The notes under the pieces: generated by a model | Database searches by the model: none | Seen by the model: only the letters and a program-made list of their open reading frames with translations | Told to the model about the DNA's origin: nothing | From: Diadema setosum | Taxonomy: Eukaryota > Echinodermata > Echinoidea > Diadematoida > Diadematidae | Direction: 5' to 3' | Assembly: GCA_033980235.1 (NCBI GenBank) | Contig: CM067067.1 | Span: forward strand, 8,516,047 to 8,580,046 | DNA: 64,000 nucleotides | In this document: piece after piece, positions 59,868 to 64,000 of the stretch | How positions within the stretch are numbered: position 1 is the first letter of the stretch | How the letters are laid out: each line of letters starts with the position of its first letter | Program-made: the position numbers and the translations under genes

Positions 59868-60796
59868 CGTGTGTAAGGAGGGCTCAAGCAAAACCACAAG
59901 TGGGCATGTGCAATCTGTGTGTGTTATCGTGTCTGCAGTTATGAAATGTTTTTAAGAGATTGTTATATAAAGAGATACTAGTGAGAGTTGTACATTCATA
60001 TGTAGTTTAGAAAGGAAAACATGGACACCATAATTTTTGCTGTGCGTGATCCTCTGAATTCTGACTATAATTTTCTTCACAAATTTGCACTGTTCAGCAT
60101 GTTTTTTTGGCAAAGACTTTAGTATTATTGTGGAACAAGGAAGTGGATATACAGGAGTATGCCGTACTCTTTTCATCCTGTAGAGGTTATTGGAGGAAAT
60201 CCTGAGTTCAAGCAGTGAATTTGTTGGCACGATATTATTTTCGTGATGTGTAGTTTTCGCAGGGTAACATTAACTTCACTCATATTTTTACCCCCCCCCC
60301 CCCATCATCTTTTCATGCATGTGCCAAGTAGAGTGGGGAAGCATTCTGTGCCAAACTATTTGTAGATTTATTGTAATGCCGTGAATGTGATGTTTAGCCT
60401 TTGTGTCATTGATGCAGTGGCCTGCCCCTGATGGGCAGTTCTCCCCTTTACCTCCCCTTGGACACACACTTGCCCATAATTCCATAGATCCTTACATAGT
60501 CTGTGTAAATTTTCAAAATTGCAAATCATAGGAAATGGGTCAAATACTCCAGAATCATCTTCAGAGGTATATCCAGTTCAGTTTTGAGATGTGTGCACAA
60601 TTATTTGATGTATTTGGTTGGAATGTGATGCCATGTTTTTTGTCACTGGTGATAGAAAATATGCAATGTCTGCTAGCATGTTATGTTGTCAAATCAGTGA
60701 ATCGGATATCACTACTTTGGCTTACTCCCAACAAATGTCACAACAAGGATGTTATCAGTAGTCTATTCTATGAGACATAAATACTATAGAAAACAG

Positions 60797-60853
60797 ATCA
60801 ATACAACCTTGGACCAGCTGAGACCCTAATGCCCACCCAGGCATATGCAGCAG
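60797..60853 (+). CDS. LASP1: Candidate LASP linker exon (19 codons, phase 1-1)
   Basis: After AAAACAG a frame in phase 1 reads, with the preceding base, D/H-QYNLGPAETLMPTQAYAA and ends GCAG/GTATGC in phase 1, again a multiple of three (57 nt). The Gln/Pro/Tyr/Ala composition fits the LASP linker. Adding it to the other exons gives about 213 codons before the SH3, consistent with a LASP1-sized protein of about 270. Against it, the acceptor has a poor pyrimidine tract. Confidence 0.33.
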
Positions 60854-60859
60854 GTATGC

Positions 60860-61130
60860 ATTTCTGGGTGTGTATGCATATGTGCTGCCAGCATCCAAGG
60901 GGATGCACTCCTATCAGTCACGCAGTTACCAGAAACAATGACAGTTTGAAACAGGACAGCGCCCTCTACAGACAATATGCGTCTTTCACAATTGTATCCT
61001 GCATAGGAAGTTGGCCTTTCTCATAATGGCATATAACACAAGCATTCCACACTAACGTCAATAATTGACTATGAAAGAACGAGTAAATCCTGGCCTATGC
61101 ATTGTCTCTAATTGTCCACTATCTTTTATT
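60860..61130 (+). other. LASP intron, nothing further seen
   Basis: Unique-looking sequence between the candidate linker exon and the SINE. Confidence 0.4.
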
Positions 61131-61132
61131 AA

Positions 61133-61410
61133 GAGGAGCTGTGGCTCAGTGGTTTGGACCACAGACTATCAATTTAGATGGTTAGTGGTTTGACTCCCTC
61201 GTGTCTCAGGGGTGTGCCCTTTGGCAAGGTGCTTTATCCTCAATGCCTCCAGTCCTGTGAAGGGGAATTACTTTGTAATGCCATTATTACCCTTTTTACT
61301 TTACCTCTAAGCATTGATTTTTTCTACAGCAGGCACCTATGATATAAATATTTACTTTGTATTACATAGACATGATATCAATGATGTATTGTACCCATGA
61401 AATAAAGTGA
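61133..61410 (+). mobile_element. tRNA-derived SINE
   Basis: The head is tRNA-like: A box TGGCTCAGTGG (61142-61152) and B box GGTTTGACTCC (61187-61197), 34 bases apart. A non-tRNA body follows (GGCAAGGTGCTTTATCCTCA) and an AT-rich 3' part with AATAAAGTGAATAAG (about 61400-61414). The tRNA fold is too degenerate for a functional tRNA. The 3' boundary is approximate. Confidence 0.75.
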
Positions 61411-61419
61411 ATAAGTTTC

Positions 61420-62575
61420 ATTTGCTAATGTCCTAGGGAATCAGTATGACATCACTATCATTAGGATACATACAGAGATACAGTTCTGTAGCTTTAATGA
61501 AATCAATTTAAACTTTCCTCATGTAATGATATATAGCACTCACCAGGTCAGTATCAAAACATTTTTTTTTCCTCTCCTCATTGCTGAAAGTTCTCATAGG
61601 GATTATCTCAAACCTGTGTGACTATGTAATCATTTGACTGTCCCAACCCTGTCATTAGCAATGAAATAATGTGCTGGTTTTAGTTGTGGTGAGACCTATT
61701 TCTGAGGCCTGACGTCAACCAGCTTCGACAGGATGCAATGGCCCATAACATGCAACATCATGTCTATTTGTGGACTGCAGCTGCCTCTGTGGCATGGTTA
61801 GAGCTATTTGTAGGGCAACACATTTTTTGCATGTAGAACTATTAAAAATAGTGAAATCAGATCAAGCTGTATTAAAGAGGGTCCCTTCAGTGTTCACAGC
61901 ACTGTGGGAAGTCTGTGAAAAAGAAAAAGGTCATTTCAATTTGCAGGGCTGCTGTGTATGGCAATTTTGTGAATTGTTGTGCTCAGCAACCTTGTGACAT
62001 GTGTACTTTGAAAACAAAACATACCTGTTTCAATAACCTCAAAATATCATGTTTAAGAACTCCCGCCAGCAAGTGAAAACCACTTTTATCATAGACATGA
62101 ATAATTTTTGAAAAGTCCTTGCCTTGATAGTGAAATTTACTCTCCTACACATGCATGCAGTCTATTCAAACATGACATTGTCTTTATTTATTTACATAAT
62201 GTTCTCAGTGATGTACGTAGGAAAGCATGACACTGCTAGGAGTACAATACGTGCTAGAAGTGTTCAGGGAGGCACTTTGCTATCACCTCAGCACAGTGAG
62301 GTGAACGTAAGCCAAAACTAACTAGGAGGATTTCCTCTTCGTCTGCAACCATTACTCATACTGACTGTGTCTGCAGTCTGTCTACACTTTGCTTGAGTGA
62401 CTGCAGGTCTCTGAGCAGCTTCACTACAGTGTATTACTATAGTGGGAGCTCTGTAAAGTTGATCTCGATCCCCCACCCCTGCTTTCCCTTCTCCACTGTT
62501 TCTTTTGTCCTCCCTTTCTCCATTTATCCATCTCACCGTTCATGAGTCTTGTATTGTCACACCACTTTCACTCTT
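61420..62575 (+). other. LASP intron, no exon supported
   Basis: AT-rich; a T-run at 61563-61571. No complete element seen. Confidence 0.4.
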
Positions 62576-62580
62576 ATTAA

Positions 62581-62986
62581 AGGACAAGTGCACCTTCATA
62601 TACATGAGGACTGAGAGAATGCAGCAATATTAGTAGAACACATCAGTGAAAGTTTGGGGGAAATTGGACAGTGCATTCAAAAGTTACGAAGTTTTGAAGT
62701 TTCATTGCCACTATCACTGGATGAGAAGACTACTATTAGTTGATGATGTCACATGCGTAGAATGGTATAAATCGATAAAAAGAAAATTCAACATATTTTC
62801 ATGTTTCTCGCGTAATAAAAGGCACTTTGATTTGCCTCTTTCAGGAGATGGGGGGGGGGAATGATATTACCCTTGACATACATCAGTAGGAATGTCATTT
62901 TTTTTTTCATACCAAACTTTCACTAGTGTGTTCTACAAATATTGCTGCAGTCTCTCAATCCACATGTATGAAGGTGAACTTGTCCT
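62581..62986. mobile_element. TTAA-type MITE, family 1, copy D (406 bp, internally deleted)
   Basis: TTAA at 62577-62580 and 62987-62990. Ends AGGACAAGTGCACCTTCATA and GAAGGTGAACTTGTCCT. About 150 bp shorter than copies A and B; the loss is in the right arm (a G-run at 62851-62859 and a T-run at 62900-62908 mark the region). Confidence 0.9.
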
Positions 62987-62995
62987 TTAAAGGCA

Positions 62996-63215
62996 AATAC
63001 TGTATATGCCATATATTTCGCGAGTCTAAATTTTCGCGTATCGCACCTGAATTCCTGACGATTTTGCGATCATGGATCCCTGTACTGAACAGCGAAGTGT
63101 ACACGCGTACGTCACATAGGTCCTACACATTGGGATCATAGTCAATATTTTCGCGTGTCTTTAATTTCGCACATAGCAACTGACTCGCGAAATTCACGAA
63201 ATATTCCGTGTACAC
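62996..63215. mobile_element. TTTTCGCG-type fold-back element
   Basis: Inverted arms ATTTCGCGAGTC (63015-63026) and GACTCGCGAAAT (63182-63193), with additional TTTTCGCG motifs just inside both. It begins a few bases after family-1 copy D. Related in motif, but not in ends, to the element at 31219-31418. Confidence 0.6.
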
Positions 63216-63708
63216 AATATGCATTCTTTATCATCCATGTCATGTCTGTTACTATACTCTCTTGTGAAATTTGTTCCCTTCTTCCTCTTCTTGCAGTCCC
63301 TTTTATTCATCTTGCTTGGACCACCACTTCCTCATGAAAGAGAAAAAGAGGAAGGTCAAAGCCTTTATTGTTGGCATGTAAATTATACTGCTCTGGGATG
63401 CTAATGAGTATTCCATTTTAATACTAGGTGTCATAAAATAGTTTCACTTTTTGCTCCTGCAGCTTTAGTAGATCTTTGTTTCCCAGCCAGCCTTTGCACC
63501 ACAGTGACACATCAAATTTGTCATTAAGCTGAGGGTGCTACGTGATGACTAGACATGTAGCCCTTTGAACAGCCCAGACTTGTAGTTGACAACATCAGTC
63601 AATCAGCCATGTCAGATCATGCAAACCCAACTCCAAAACATGAGACTTGAAAAAAAGAATTGAACTTACCTTTAAAGTATCAAGATCATGAAATGTAGCA
63701 TGCAACTA

Positions 63709-64000
63709 AGACCCCGTTCACAGTGCGAGGCTCGGCCGCGGCCGAGCCCAGCCCCGCTTCAGTGTAAACGCGCAAAAGGCCAAATGCGAGGCCAAAATTG
63801 GCCTCGCATTTGGCCTCGCTCTGGAGGTGGTCTCGGCCGCGGCTCGGCCGCGGCCGAGCCCGGCCTTTTCTTGGACCCCGTTTACAGTGCGGGGCCGGGC
63901 TCGGGCGCGGCTCGGCTGCGGCCAAGCCCGGCCTCAATTGCGCGGCCGAGCCTCGCAATTTTGTCCGTTTACACTGCTGGGCTCGGCCGCGCTTTCGATT
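63709..64000. repeat. Very GC-rich palindromic repeat, running off the window
   Basis: Two perfect 20-bp palindromes GGCTCGGCCGCGGCCGAGCC (63729-63748 and 63841-63860). There is also a near-perfect palindrome at 63778-63815 (18-bp arms, GGCCAAATGCGAGGCC). The motif GACCCCGTT(T/C)ACAGTGC recurs at 63710 and 63885, with a further variant (GTCCGTTTACACTGC) at about 63964. This looks like nested or tandem copies of a palindromic MITE. The 90-codon Ala/Arg/Pro frame on - is a by-product. Confidence 0.75.

Noticed and set aside
61133..61205. tRNA gene
   Set aside because: The A and B boxes are good but the stems do not pair into a proper cloverleaf and a SINE body follows, so it is called a SINE.
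63301..63340. Possible LASP exon after the excellent acceptor at 63300 (TTCTTCCTCTTCTTGCAG)
   Set aside because: In LASP phase 1 the frame stops after 13 codons with no donor before it; in the other phases it does not resemble SH3.

Overview
This is animal nuclear DNA: AT-rich, intron-rich, crowded with microsatellites, poly-A/T and poly-C tracts, and many non-autonomous transposons. There are no bacterial operons, CRISPR arrays or rRNA genes, and I found no intact tRNA gene. The repeat types (pearl-like elements with an ACGG/GTCC microsatellite and ~158-bp core repeats, TTCGGAATAACG fold-backs, TTTTCGCG elements, a tRNA-derived SINE, jockey/CR1-like non-LTR remnants) suggest a marine invertebrate deuterostome, most likely an echinoderm. 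That assignment is inference, made without any database search.

The clearest gene is a LASP-family actin-binding adaptor (LIM domain, nebulin repeat, then normally SH3) on the + strand. Its secure exons are 29538-29606, 31078-31172, 32056-32140 and 32828-33005. A linker exon at 37916-38050 fits exactly in phase. A 21-nt microexon (39662-39682) and another linker exon (60797-60853) are more tentative. The SH3 exons must lie beyond the window. The gene has two interchangeable first coding exons of 23 codons each: 20143-20211, nearly the vertebrate LASP sequence, and the more diverged 29538-29606. Each sits in its own CpG-rich region, and both splice in phase 0 to the same exon 2. This implies two promoters giving proteins that differ only in the first half of the LIM domain.

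Left part (1-20 kb). At 880-1471 there are probably the last two coding exons of an unrecognised + strand gene. The region 1.5-12 kb holds no gene I can support. A degenerate non-LTR retrotransposon (endonuclease and linker) lies at about 12480-13745 on +. A ~160-bp tandem array lies at 13965-14660. A GC-rich first coding exon of an unknown minus-strand gene is at 15751-15903. A second non-LTR element runs on the minus strand from about 19600 to 16930; its reverse transcriptase is split by an 820-bp TA-flanked DNA element (18197-19016).

Middle (20-29 kb). Between the two LASP first exons lie two exons of a small minus-strand membrane protein (21598-21881), a cysteine-rich candidate exon (24173-24282), a pearl-like element (24784-25735) and a TTCGGAATAACG fold-back (26475-26730).

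Right part (30-64 kb). The long LASP introns carry several MITE families. Three of them share one architecture: target TTAA and ends AGG...CCT. Family 1 has copies at 42627, 52164, 58489 and 62581; family 2 at 37092, 52186 and 55081; family 3 at 33766. One family-2 copy sits inside a family-1 copy. The window ends in a very GC-rich palindromic repeat (63709 onward).
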